Shown here one piece after another: positions 13,301-27,631 of a DNA stretch of 64,000 nt. The notes below the pieces were generated by a model. It saw only the letters and a program-made list of their open reading frames with translations. It had not been told where the DNA came from and made no database searches. The stretch spans positions 2,498,032 through 2,562,031 of the forward strand of contig JACTAT010000038.1 of the NCBI GenBank assembly GCA_014526335.1. The letters run 5' to 3'. This DNA is from Chrysaora quinquecirrha (taxonomy: Eukaryota; Cnidaria; Scyphozoa; Semaeostomeae; Pelagiidae). The stretch's first letter is position 1. Every line of letters starts with the position of its first letter. The translations under genes were made by a program, and so were the position numbers.

Positions 13301-16300
13301 TGTCATGTTGACGTGGTGGGTTATTATGCTTGATGTGGTTGTATTTTTGCGTACTGTAGCGGGTAAGCACTACTGGGGTGGATTGTCATGTTGACGTGGT
13401 GGGTTATTATGCTTGATGTGGTTGTATTTTTGCGTACTGTAGCGGGTAAGCACTACTGAGGTGGATTGTCATGTTGACGTGGTAGGTTATTATGCTTGAT
13501 GTGGTTGTATTTTGCGTACTGTAGTGGGTAACACTACTGGGGTGGATTGTCATGTTGACGTGGTGGGTTATTATGCTTGATGTGGTTGTATTTTGCGTAC
13601 TGTAGCGGGTAAGCACTACTGGGGTGGATTGTCATGTTGACGTGGTGGGTTATTATGCTTGATGTGGTTGTATGTTTGCGTACTGTAGCGGGTAAGCACT
13701 ACTGGGGTGGATTGTCATGTTGACGTGGTGGGTTATTATGCTTGATGTGGTTGTATTTTTGCGTACTGTAGCGGGTAACACTACTGGGGTGGATTGTCAT
13801 GTTGACGTGGTGGGTTATTATGCTTGATGTGGTTGTATTTTTGCGTACTGTAGCGGGTAACACTACTGGGGTGGATTGTCATGTTGACGTGGTGGGTTAT
13901 TATGCTTGATGTGGTTGTATTTTTGCGTACTGTAGCGGGTAAGCACTACTGAGGTGGATTGTCATGTTGACGTGGTGGGTTATTATGCTTGATGTGTTAG
14001 TATTTTTGCGTACTGTAGCGGGTAAGCACTACTGAGGTGGATTGTCATGTTGACGTGGTGGGTTATTATGCTTGATGTGGTTGTATTTTTGCGTACTGTA
14101 GCGGGTAAGCACTACTGGGGTGGATTGTCATGTTGACGTGGTGGGTTATTATGCTTGATGTGGTTGTATGTTTGCGTACTGTAGCGGGTAAGCACTACTG
14201 AGGTGGATTGTCATGTTGACGTGGTGGGTTATTATGCTTGATGTGTTAGTATTTTTGCGTACTGTAGCGGGTAAGCACTACTGAGGTGGATTGTTATGTT
14301 GACGTGGTGGGTTATTATGCTTGATGTGGTTGTATTTTTGCGTACTGTAGCGAGTAAGCACACTGGGGTGGATTGTTATGTTGACGTGGTGGGTTATTAT
14401 GCTTGATGTGGTGGTATTTTTGCGTACTGTAGCGGGTAAGCACACTGGGGTGGATTGTTATGTTGACGTGGTGGGTTATTATGCTTGATGTGGTTGTATT
14501 TTTGCGTACTGTAGCGGGTAAGCACTACTGAGGTGGATTGTCATGTTGACGTGGTGGGTTATTATGCTTGATGTGGTTGTATTTTTGCGTACTGTAGCGG
14601 GTAAGCACTACTGGGGTGGATTGTTATGTTGACGTGGTGGGTTATTATGCTTGATGTGGTTGTATTTTTGCGTACTGTAGCGGGTAAGCACTACTGAGGT
14701 GGATTGTTATGTTGACGTGGTGGGTTATTATGCTTGATGTGGTTGTATTTTTGCGTACTGTAGCGGGTAAGCACTACTGGGGTGGATTGTTATGTTGACG
14801 TGGTGGGTTATTATGCTTGATGTGGTTGTATTTTTGCGTACTGTAGCGGGTAAGCACTACTGGGGTGGATTGTTATGTTGACGTGGTGGGTTATTATGCT
14901 TGATGTGGTTGTATTTTTGCGTACTGTAGCGGGTAAGCACTACTGGGGTGGATTGTTATGTTGCCGTGGTGGGTTATTATGCTTGATGTGGTTGTATTTT
15001 TGCGTACTGTAGCGGGTAAGCACACTGGGGTGGATTGTTATGTTGACGTGGTGGGTTATTATGCTTGATGTGGTGGTATTTTTGCGTACTGTAGCGGGTA
15101 AGCACACTGGGGTGGATTGTTATGTTGACGTGGTGGGTTATTATGCTTGATGTGGTTGTATTTTTGCGTACTGTAGCGGGTAAGCACTACTGAGGTGGAT
15201 TGTCATGTTTACGTGGTGGGTTATTATGCTTGATGTGGTTGTATTTTTGCGTACTGTAGCGGGTAAGCACTACTGGGGTGGATTGTTATGTTGACGTGGT
15301 GGGCTATTATGCTTGATGTGGTTGTATTTTTGCGTACTGTAGCGGGTAAGCACTACTGAGGTGGATTGTTATGTTGACGTGGTGGGTTATTATGCTTGAT
15401 GTGGTTGTATTTTTGCCTACTGTAGCGGGTAAGCACTACTGGGGTGGATTGTTATGTTGACGTGGTGGGTTATTATGCTTGATGTGGTTGTATTTTTGCG
15501 TACTGTAGCGGGTAAGCACACTGGGGTAGATTGTTATGTTGATGTGGAGGGTTATTATGCTTGATGTGGTGGTGTTTTTGCGTACTGTAGCGGGTAAGCA
15601 CAGTGGGGTGGATTGTTATGTTGACGTGGTGGGTTATTATGCTTGATGTGGTTGTATTTTTGCGTACTGTAGCGGGTAAGCATTACCGAGGTGGATTGTT
15701 ATGTTGATGTGGAGGGTTATTATGCTTGATGTGGTGGTATTTTTGCGTACTTAAGCGGGTAAGCACTACTGAGGTGGATTGTTATGTTGATGTGGTGGGC
15801 TATTATGCTTGATGTGGTTGTATTTTTGCGTACTGTAGCGGGTAAGCACTACTGGGGTAGGTAATTCTTATTGATGTGGTGGGTTTTTTATCGTTCTTTA
15901 TCCTGAAAAAAACTTTAAAATTGTGATGAAATGCATGGAAATCTAAGCACAGAACTCTTGACAGTTACTGAATGTGTTTGGTGCTTGGATGTGAAGTTGT
16001 AAAACAAGAAATTCGAGAATGAATTTGTAAAATGATTAAGCCTTATATACCTGGATTCAGGGTGGTGATTGTTGTTGGGGCAGGAGTAGTTTCAAGTTCG
16101 CAGCTTTCTGCAAGGCAAATAGGAAAAAAATAAAGTAAACAGCAAATTATTTATAAATAGAAATAGAAAAATAGAAGTATATTCCGCTCAGTTCCATTGC
16201 TTCCCTCTGTTCCTGATGTTTATACGCTGAGGAGTGATTTCGAAGATGATTACGGTATTCTGAAGTTCTGTTAACTATTGAAATAAACCTACCCGTATAT

Positions 16301-19300
16301 AGTGTCTATCAGGCACACAATCTGCTAGGGTAAAAAATTTTTCAATTAACCCAAATTCTGATTTAACATTGCCTGGGAGATTGTTTTCACTCCTTTTAAA
16401 AATTGGCTTTCTGCGCAGCTAGGGCAGTAAAATTTTGCACAAGCATTACAAGTCATGTTGGTAAATATCACGTCTCCCATTTCTATTTTGATATTATAAT
16501 GATATCACAATAAAAACAGGCAATCGGCAATATCGGTTAGTAACTGCTTCAGTTGTAAAGGTTGCATTTACTCAGGGGATGTGTTTATTAAAGAATTATC
16601 AGTGAAAGAGTGAAATAATGATAAAGTGTCAGGGCCTCTTCTAACATACTAACTATGGGGGCAAATGACCCTAGTCCCTATCATTGCCCACCTAGTTTCA
16701 TAAAGTTGCCCCCCTAGTGAAATGTCCTCTCAAAAGAAAACTGCCAAGAAAAGCCAATCTAGGCCTATCTCGAGATTGTATTTGCTATTTTGAAAATTCT
16801 CTGGGGAGCTGAAAATCCCCCTAAGTAGCTAGGAACATCTATGGGGCCCTGTTCGCCGTTGGCCCAATTACAGCCTGCTCTAGCATCAGTGTAACTTGTA
16901 CGGCATAAGTTCACAACTGAAGTAGAGATATAGTAAGGCAGAAACACCGCGGCGCAAGACACAAAAGACAACTAGGTTTTTTAGAGATGCCCCCTTGGCA
17001 TTTCTCTAGCTCTACACAACTAGTTGTGCATGAATTCCTGACAAAAAGAGTAAGAGATGAATGAACTTGCCTAGACTGGTCTCGCAATGTGAAAGAAAGC
17101 GCTGAAGATAATCTCCTTAAAGTTTTTGCCCCCCTAGTTTTATTATCTTAAAAGAGTCCCTGTAAAGTGTACTTAGACTGAAGTGTGCTGGTTCGTAAGT
17201 GCAAATTTTATACAGAAATCCCAGCTTGAGAAGCCTCTTAGATTGTATAACCCTCTTTCAGATTAAGCAGTAAAATCAGCGCGACAAAGACACCCCTTAG
17301 CTTTAGCTAGGGAAGTACCGTGGAAGGATAAAGCGATGTTATGCTCAAGAACTTCATAGATATAGGTATTTGTTAATCTTCTTTCTCTGTTGTCTTGTCT
17401 CGGTAAAGGTTTCTAGGAAGATTTCAGATTCTTCAAAGTTGACTAACCATTTATGCGTATATTTATCTGGGAAATTCACTGCGAAATGGGATTACCCCTT
17501 CTATTGCACTCTTAAAATACTCCCAACCAGAGGACTGCATGCATATTTCTTGCAAGGCACTTCCGTGATGCATTTCCAAGGCATTTTCATGGACTTGATC
17601 GAATTTCTTAAGGGACGTGCTGCCCAAGTATTAAAAACATACTCGACCTGAAACCAATTTTTTGAAAATTCCAATTTTCTATCTGCCGTAATCAATTAAA
17701 TCATAATGACACAGACATTACGGCACCGTTCCTCATACCAAAATTGTATAAATGGAGACCGTTCCTTGTTCCAATATCTTGAAAATCGATACTGTTCCGG
17801 GCGGCACGTCCCCATTGTCTAAGTTATACAATGTGCCTCTGGGGTTGAACCTCTTTCATAAATCCAATGTTTCATTTTTGTTCAGAAAAAGTTGAGAAAG
17901 GGAGAACAATAGAGAATCTTAATCTTGAGAACGAAGAAATATACGGCGAAAAAAATTGAGTTGCTTGAGTTAAACTACTGCGTTTTCCTGAAAATGTACC
18001 GATTTAAACTATACTCTATCGACAATATGGCAGTGCTGGGTTACAACAATTTAGACGACATGAGAAGCTTGACAAAAAGACAAAATGATTGAATATGTAA
18101 TATGAACAACTCAAAATTTTTCGTCGTATACTTCTTAATTCTCAAATTTATAAAACTACTGCGTTTTCCTGAAAATGTACCGATTTTAATCTTAATCTTA
18201 TCATTGCTATTCAGATATACTTTGTCCATGATTTTAGGACTTCACAAGTGCCTCAAAACTTACTCGAGCAAAAATATAAATGTTCGCTAACCGAAAAATG
18301 GGTGGCTGGTGGGTTTTAATTTGAGTGAATGTTTTGTTGTGTATTGACAGTGGCTATCTAACAGTATGGGATAGTAAACGAGTTCCCTTGTTGGTATAAC
18401 GCCAGCAATAGACGCTTCCGCAAAGATGGCCGCCGTTTTTGCCTATTGTTTTCATTAAGGATTTTCAAAGGAATTCTGGGAATAATTTCCTTAGTAACGC
18501 TTTCTACATAGCTGCAGACGTCGAATTTGTAGCTAAGGAAATTATTCCCAGAATTCCCTTCGAAAAAAATTAAGAAAAACAAGGGATTGACAGAAACGGC
18601 CGCCATCTTTTGCGGAAACGTCTATTAAAAAAAGGTTATGAGCAGTTTTTACAGGGAATCAATTTATAAAGAAATTTCTGTTGAATTTGTCCGATGTTTG
18701 ATATTATCGCCAAAATTCGTACTCGAGAAAAATTGTGCGTGGCTTTTGGTAAAATGACTGTGAAAAGACTGACAGCTGATAGCTTGCTAATCGACTTACC
18801 ATTTCTGAAACGGAAGGAAGAGTTTACAGAACCACACTGTTGCATTTGCATGTAGGTTTGGTTTTGATAAACGCAATAGTTTGTTCCCAGCAGCCTTAAA
18901 TGTCCATAGTTTTGATCATATACAAAAGCAGTACCATCACAAACTGCAATAAAATAGAGTGTTGTCTAAGTGTATATCATCATTGAAATGGACTAATTCA
19001 ACATGTTTTCCATGGTGGCAAACACTGATTGGATTTTTCCACAAATGTCATACCACAATAGATGGGATTTGAACCCAAGACTTCAATGATCAGAGAATCG
19101 TTTAATCGTAGAATCGTTAGCTCTCTAATCATGAAGTTTAGAATTCCGATTAAATTAATATGAATATGCAACTTGTGGAAAATTTCAATATTTAGCTTTA
19201 TTTTAGTTGACTCGAAGAACACACTGTTGTGGCGCTGTTTATAAAAATCATGAAAAACGATACCCTTATTGGTGGCACATCTTCAGTGTTGGATGTTTAC

Positions 19301-22300
19301 CCCCGTGACTTTATATTGACTATTACGTAATTAATAACTATCTATATAATCCTTGTTCTGTTCTGTTTTAATCATTCTTAGATAGATCTAAGTTACCAAA
19401 AGAAATATCCTCTCTCTCGAGTTTTGCCTTCGGATACATTTCTATCTAAGAATCAAATAGAATATGGATGGCAAAATAAAAGTTTTCAATGGCATTGGCG
19501 ATGTCAAAGAATTTATCACCAAAGTCGAATTACATTCCGCTTTGAAGGGTTACTCAGAAGAGAAGTGTGCCCAGAATCTCGCAAGCAGATTAGAGGGCCC
19601 AGCATTCGATATTTATTTGCGACTAAGCGACGGAGATCGGAAGAAAGTGAGTAAAATAAAAGAAGAACTTTTAAAGGAATTTGAACGAGGACAGCTCAAC
19701 AGAGAAGAAGCTCTATTTACGTTGTCAAATCGCACGCGCAACAAAGGTGAGTCTGCTCACACATTTGCGTATAAACTTACGGAATTGGTTAAATTAGCAT
19801 ACCCAGATTTTGATAATTCAACGCGTAACACCTTAGCAAAGGATTATTTTGTTCGTGGCTTGCACCCAGAAATGCAAATAGCAGTAAAATCAATGGAAAA
19901 ATTTGCAGCCAGCGATATAAACACGCTTGCTGAAGAAACAACACGCCTTCAGCTTGCTGGCATAAAATCACGATTTCAGGAATGCAACTCTGCTAATGCG
20001 ATTAACGTCAACAATGCTACCGCCTCCATGCCTACAGATATTTTCGATTCAATCGCTGATAAAGTTGCTGATAAGTTGGCAAACACAAATCTGAATGCCC
20101 AAGCTGTGGCCGGGGGTTATGAACCCTATCAACAGCAGGTCAATTTTGCAGCTAACCAACCAGTTTATTACCAACGCAATTTTGGTCGTAACTATAGCAA
20201 CACGAGACGCTCATCGCAAAACCGGGGTGCCTCGCGAAGTAGGTATCAAAACGCTCCTCCTCAGCAACGCAAGTGTAGGTCTTGCCAAAGCACAGAGCAC
20301 TTGATCAGAAATTGCCCTTCGCGTTATTGCCAGGCTTGTGGGAAAAAGGGCCACGATAGCTGGGATCCAGTATGCCCAAATTCCAAAACCCAATGACTAA
20401 CCGCCTCAGACTCTGTAAACCTTGTTGAAGACCCCTGCTCAGTTGTGATCGCTGCCAAATTGCATGATTTCAGTACTCATGTGATGCTTGATACGGGATC
20501 GGGGACATCTGTGATTGATTTGGGGACATTAAGGAAAATCGGATTGGATTCTCAGTTAGACGATTCGAATCCAAAGTCGTTGATTAATGCGTCAGGTGAT
20601 AAAATGAAAATCATAGGATCTGTTGATATAAAGGTGACCATACCAGGCAGCAAACCTCATGATCAAAGTTTTCAAGTACTCGATTCGATCTCGTATTCGA
20701 CCATATTACTTGGTAGAGATTTTATGCGAAAATTTGGCTCTATCAGTTTTGATTTTTCTCGTCATACAATTCAGTTGGGAAAACTCTCAGTAACAGGATT
20801 ATCAACAACCAGCAACAACGTTAGATTATGTGAAACTACTACTATTCCTGCTCGGTCTGAAAAAGTGCTTTTAGTGAAATGTACCACTAATAACTCTCTA
20901 CTTGAAGGTGACTTTGAGCCAAAATTAGTACCAAATATTCAAGGCCTTTATGCTAACAAATCTCGAGTCATCCCAAATATTGAGGGCATATTTCCTGTCA
21001 CAGTACTTAATGTTACCACGTCTGATATTCATTTGCAATCACGGAAGTTAATGGGTTCTATTATGCAGGTTACTGAGGAAACAGTGGCGACTGTATCTAA
21101 ATCAGGACAGGAGAGCTTTAATGTAGCCGATATAACATTTAACAATAAGCTATCTACCGAGGAAGTAAATCAACTTAAATCACTTGTTACCAATTATCTT
21201 GATGTATTCGCTACCGACCCAAAGAAACCCGCCAGAACGGAATTACTCGAGCATCAAATCATAACAAATGATGCTTTACCAGTATACCATAAGCCACGTA
21301 GAATTCCTGTCGCTTGGGAAAAGGACATGGACAAACAAGTCACAGAGATGCTTACTAATGATATAATACGACCTTCTTACTCACCCTGGAATGCTCCTGT
21401 CATATTAGTAAAAAAGAAGGACAACAGTACCCGATTTGTATGCGACTTTCGCGGCGTGAATGATGTGACCAAAAAGGATACCTACCCCTTACCCAATATC
21501 AAGGATGTAATTGACAAGATGGCTGGGGCCAAATATTGGTCTACCCTGGACGCAGCGTCAGCGTATTGGTCAGTTCCCTTAGCAGAAACAGACAAAGAGA
21601 AAACAGCATTCTCCATCCCTCGTGGGAAATTTGAGTTTAATGTTATGCCATTCGGATTATCGAATTCTGGTGCTACGTATCAACGTATGATGGATATGTG
21701 TTTGTCCGGCCTCAGGACAGGGAAAGTGCTTTCGTATATGGACGATATTGTTATTTTTAACAGTACATTCGAGGAACATGTTCGTGATCTTAAAGACGTT
21801 TTCGACTGCCTGCGGGCTGCCAAAGTAACGCTAAAAGCATCAAAATGCGTTTTGCAGCTGATAAAGTCAATTTTTTGGGTTTTGAACTTTCTCTAGATGG
21901 CATTAAACCCCAACACCGCTTGATCGACGCAATTAATGAATTTCAACGCCCCGAATCGAAAAAAGAATTAAGACGATTTCTAGGAATGGCTGGGTTTTAC
22001 AGGAATTTCATAAAAGATTTCGCGACAATCAGCCAACCACTCAATAAACTCACAAACGACAATGTCAAATTTGAATGGGACACTCCCTGTGAAACGGCTT
22101 TTCAAGAGTTAAAACAACACCTGTCGTCTGAACCAGTTTTGGCATTTCCAAAACTTCATGAGACCTTTATAGTCGAAGTTGATGCAAGTGACTATGCCGC
22201 CGGTGGGGTCCTGTCTCAAAAGGGAGACGACCAAATTTTGCACCCTGTTGCATACTTTTCAACATCTTTTACCAGTTCCCAACGCAACTGGGCAGCCATC

Positions 22301-25300
22301 ACTAAAGAGGCGTTTGCATTGGTACTAGCTGTTCGACATTGGCATGTCTACTTAGCTGGTACAGAATTCGTTTTGCGATCAGACCACAACCCGCTAGTAC
22401 ACCTGAGGCAACAAAAGGATCCTAGGGGCAAATTCGGCCGCTGGATCGCGGAGTTAGAAGAATACAACTACAGCGTCCAATACATCAGAGGAAAAGACAA
22501 CGTAAAAGCAGATCTATTGTCTCGGAATAGGGCAGCGAGCAACATTCAACCAGAATCACGGTTCGAAGACAAAATCTTTGCCACTGTTAACGATAACAAC
22601 GCTTTTGTGGAACAGTTGAAACAAGAACAAAACACTGACCCGTTGATTTCTAAAGCAAAAAGACTTATTGTAAACGGAGAAATAATCAACAAAGGTAGAT
22701 TCAAACGTGTGCAAAAACAACTGCGAGTGGAAAACGATCTTCTTACTAAGTCTGGCAGACCAATCGTCCCAGCTTCACTGAGGAAATTCATCGTAACAGA
22801 AGTACATAAAACGGCTCATTTTGGAACAGATAAAACGTACTGTCTTCTTAAAGACCGATTCTTTTGGCCTAATATGTATGCGTATGTCAAGAATTTTATT
22901 TCCCAGTGTCTAATTTGTCAACAGACAAAATGCAGTTCCTCTCCGCCGAGGGCACCACTGCTCCCTATGGCCATTCCTGAAGCACCAATGCAGTTTATAT
23001 CGATTGACATCGCCTTTATGCCAGCCGATCACCAAGGATTCCAATATTTTCTCCTTATCGGCGATATTTTTTCCAAGTTCATTGAAGCTGTACCACTCAA
23101 AGACCAGACAGCTCAAAGTATCGCGAATGCCTTATTGTCGCACTGGATATATATTCATGGCACTCCCTATTTTCTGTTGAGCGACCAAGGTTCCAATGTT
23201 GATGGTGACACAATCAGGGAAATCTGCAATACTCTGGGTATCGAGAAGAGACGTTCATCGGCATACCATTCACAAGGCAACGGCTTCGCTGAACGGAATA
23301 TCCGAAGTGTCAAAGATATGTTACGATCTGTCCTATTACAACGCAAAGCTCAGCAATCAAAATGGCGAACTCTTTTACCAGAACTCGTATTCGCTTTGAA
23401 CACAAGTGAAAGTAAAGCAACCAAATGCATACCTTACAACGTTGTTTTTGGTAGATCTGCACGTTTGCCGATCGACATCTTATTCAATCACCGTCCAGAT
23501 CAACTCGTCGATGTCAATACTCCTGCTAACTACGCTCAAGACCGAAGTTTTGCTCTTAAAGATATTTATGACACTGTCATTCAGAATCTACAGCTCAGTA
23601 AAGAGAAAATGCAGGCGCAGTATAATCACAAACTGCGTTTTATCGATCACAAAGAAGGGGACAAAGTATGGTTAAAAGTTAAATTTTACAAAACGGGTGA
23701 AAACCGCAAACTAGCGCCGCGCCGCCGTGGCCCATGGACCGTATTGCGTAAACTTCCAAATGGAGTGAATTTTGAAATCATGAACGATAAAACACAAGAA
23801 AAGAAAATTGTTCATCATGATAGACTCTTTCCGTTGTCAACTGACACCTTTGCAGATCAAAAGTCGAGTAATTCTGGTCATCAACAGAACCAGGCAACTC
23901 GCTTGAAGGACAAACTTGTACTTGATCCTGCGAACCAATCCTTCAGTGAATCATCCGACACCAGCGACAGTGAGGACAGTTTCGATGAAGATAGTGGTGA
24001 CACCTATAGTTCCGAGTCTGATTCTGATTCTTCCAATGAAGAACCCATTGCTCAGCGTAGACAGTATCCTCAGCGAGAGAGACGTCTTCGTCAATTTCCA
24101 GACAAAGTTCCATGGAGTGCTATCCGAATATAGGGAGGGGGAAATGTTGGATGTTTACCCCCGTGACTTTATATTGACTATTACGTAATTAATAACTATC
24201 TATATAATCCTTCTTCTGTTCTGTTTTAATCATTCTTAGATAGATCTAAGTTACCAAAAGAAATATCCTCTCTCTCGAGTTTTGCCTTCGGATACAGTTT
24301 AATGGTCTAAAGGCATTGCTTTGAACATTTATAGCATTTTGTTTGTTTAAACGTCTTTGTTATAAATTTCCTGAAGGCACTGTGACGTCAAAGGCACTTA
24401 TTTAACGAAAACAAGAATGCACAGGGTGTTGCCAAAAGGAACCCTGTAAAAAACCTTCGTGTTGAAGTCAAAACTGAATTTTTGGGTATAAAATTTAGTG
24501 CACACAATTTTGAAGGAATAACAAATTAGACTAACATCACTTTATAATGTTTTACTTTATGGGGTAAACTAACAAGAAACAAAATTTTGGATGCAAAATT
24601 TTCGTAGTCAACACAAAGAATACCGTCAAAATATGCACTTCAAAAAGGAACATCTCAAAATAAGCAATGTGTTTGTACGTGTTTATATCCAACGGTCAAT
24701 GTGTTGTCCGTCTAATTTCATCATTTTTCTCACCCTTAGACTGAAATGGTCAATTTTTTTATCAATACACCCATGCTGTAACTTATCCCAGTACAAGACA
24801 ATCTTCAATTAAACGAAAGATGCGTTTAGCTTATGCAAATTCTTACTTATCAATGAAATTCATTACAGCACATTTTTATAAAGATGAAATATGCAACGCA
24901 TCCTATTACTCAAAGATTTTTAAATATAGGAAGTATCAAGATAAAACTATATTGGCCTTGAAGCCACAGTTCCTTAATAAAAACAGTTTCTAAAGAGGGT
25001 TTTTTTTGACGCAGCCTGTATAAAAAGAACCACATTTTATGATCATTACAAAATTGAGATTTTGTTAGCTTATCAAATTTCCACCCAACCTAAGAAGTAC
25101 TCCAGGAAAATATGGATAGGCAGTGTTTAGTTGGGAGGAATCCTTATCTGCCAAGACAGAAATCAAACTTGAAATCAAAGAAAAGACAGAAAAAGTATCA
25201 TACCAGGGTAGATTGTCAACCTTTTGTAATCAAGGTCAGAAGTTTTCATATGAGGCATGCCTTGGACTTTAATACACCATTCAGTCTTGTCAGCAGCTGA

Positions 25301-27580
25301 TTTAAGCCATAATGTTTTATCTGCTTTGACGAGAAATGCGCCAACCGTGCAACAAGGGCCATAACCAGAATTTTTTATCTCCTGGTTTGGGGTAAATATT
25401 CGGTTGCTAGGAAGCCAACAGTACTCTACTGACAGATAATTGATGAACTTTAAATTTGATCGAACGACTGTGAATGTAAAAAATAGTGTAGTGAAGGTTA
25501 ATGTTCTCGTATCTAATAAACCACGTCTGCATATTTAATAATATGAAAGAAGTTTAACATACGTAGACATGTCTCCGACAAACTTTTCCAGTACCTGTAC
25601 TGTCACCACAATATATACAGGGAGTATGAATCTAAATCTAGCAACTCTTGCACCAGAATACGCTAGTATTGTAAATGAAGAATCAATTTCGAATCCCTGT
25701 GCAATGTTCTCTTTTCCCTATTCCCTATTCCATTTTTCCCCATTCTTATTCCCTATTCCCTTTCCCTATTCCCCTTTCCCCATCTCCAATTCACGTTTCC
25801 CGTTCCCTATTCCTTTTCCCCATCCCCAATTCGCGATTCCTCATTCCTAGAAACAAATATCTGAAAGATGACTTTGATTCTGAGTTTGTTTAAATGCACT
25901 GTATTGACATAAGCCTCATATAAAAAAATTCTTGATGCGCAACTGTATCCTTGGGTTTTCTCTCTAGTTTGCTAGGAACGTTTACTATGATAGTTGAAGT
26001 TGCGACGCCCTGCTATCATTTCACGGATAGCGGGTTTGACAGATTTTACCCTCGGGTTTTTGGGTTTTTCCAAAAAATTGTGCGGGTTTTCGGGTCAATT
26101 ATATTTAACGGGCAACGTGTTTTGCCATTTTTCTAACTTGGGTTTCGGCAATTGTAGTAAAAATGTGAGGGTTTTCGTGTTTTAAACCTCACAAAGGATA
26201 GCAATGTGTAAAATTCTAAAAACAGTTGTTGAAACTAAAGTCACCCGGGTTTTCGGATTCGTCCTTATTTTCTTCGGGTTTTCGGGTTTTGATACCCCCC
26301 AAGGCCCCCCTCATTGATGACCAAAAGTTTCTGATCAATGCAATTCATCGTATAGCCTTGGAGCCTTTTTCACTTTCCTCTTTCAGCATAATTACCATAA
26401 TGTAACGAGTTAAACAACTTTTTAGTTGAATAATAATTTCATTACATACCTTTAGTAGAGTTAAGACATTCATAGGCTGAAATTAAACAACAAGGAAATC
26501 GTAAATACTATAATTAAAGCCTTTCATCTTTCACTTACACGATGCATAAAACAAGGAAAACGTCAACAAGCATCCTTCACGAACAAGGGCATTACAATGG
26601 TGATGTAAAACTGTTCCACTGGTGGGACAATCACAAGCTAAAATTGGTGTGTCAAAAAATTCTGAACTACGAGTTGATAGAAATTTATAAGTAGAGGCAT
26701 AATGCTGGACATAAAGCGAAGCAAAGGAAGCTACAGATCGGTGACGTTGTAGTAATCAAAGGAGATGAGAAGAATCGTGGCCAGTGGAAGATCGGTAAAG
26801 TTGCGTTGCGGAGTTGATTCCAGGAAGAGATGGAATAGTGAGAGCATGTAAACACCTTGTTCAGTGATGTTCAGTGTTGTTCAAATAATGTTCATTGTTA
26901 CTAAGCGATAATTAAAAGCCGTTATAAATGGTCAGAATATCAGCTGAACATATTCTTTCCTCGATATTTTTTTCAGTGATGTAAACGAAATTTTCAGTGA
27001 AATGTTCAATGCTACTTTTGAGCGTCTAGCTCTCAACATTGCCGAAGATACAGCTGAACACGGCTTTAAAGAAGTTGAGGGCTGCTCAGTAAAATGTTGA
27101 GAGCATTTCAACAGGGCTAAATGTATCATTGTTTTAACCAGCACTAAAAATATGGTAATTTCAGATAAATTGTTCCATTGAAATCACGTGTTTGGAGTCT
27201 GAGAGGTCCCCTAATAGTATTTTCCTAAGAGTCCTCAGCTGCTCAATTACGCAGTTTACTATAAAAAAGAGTTTTCTAGCAACATGAACACATGAATCAA
27301 TGCCGCAAGGTGAGGACAATTTATGCTCCGGGATTTCTCAACATTTCAAAATGACTGAAGAGGGAATACAAACCTTGCAAGCTCTGCTGTTGTATTCCCT
27401 GACCATCGCAACCTTTGAGTATGCCATTATTGTACTCATTTCTGACCAAGCATAGATTGAAAGCCTGACGTATTTCACCAGTTGAACGAGTTTCGAACAT
27501 TTCGCAGCCTAAAATGCATTATAAAAATTGATTAACCGTTGGATACAAAATCAAGCAAAGGTCAAGTAAAGGAAATCACA

Positions 27581-27631
<51 letters not shown>

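Larger units (their letters stand above)
19287..24296 (+). mobile_element. Complete Ty3/gypsy LTR retrotransposon (5.0 kb)
   Basis: Two 152-bp LTRs (TGTTGG...ATACA), which differ at one position I can see, bracket gag and pol in the order protease, RT, RNase H, integrase. There is no tRNA-type primer site; instead the site after the 5' LTR is complementary to the LTR itself (see PBS). A purine tract (AGGGAGGGGGAAA, 24132-24144) precedes the 3' LTR. Flanking bases (ttcag on the left, gttta on the right) do not form a target-site duplication. The near-identical LTRs suggest recent insertion. It lies in intron 4 of the seven-exon gene, in opposite orientation. Confidence 0.93.
24297..26449. other. 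Right part of intron 4, no gene seen
   Basis: AT-rich intron. It contains a pyrimidine tract at about 25706-25830 built of CCCTATTCC-type units (possible triplex-forming or length-unstable DNA), and the second GGGTTTT-rich repeat copy. No exon supported. Confidence 0.55.

Noticed and set aside
10187..15890. CRISPR-like array
   Set aside because: Units are contiguous near-identical 83-mers without unique spacers, in an animal intron.
19050..19100. tRNA or tRNA-derived SINE on the minus strand (GGGTTCAAATCCC)
   Set aside because: Only a T-arm-like motif is visible; I could not find a matching A box or acceptor pairing.
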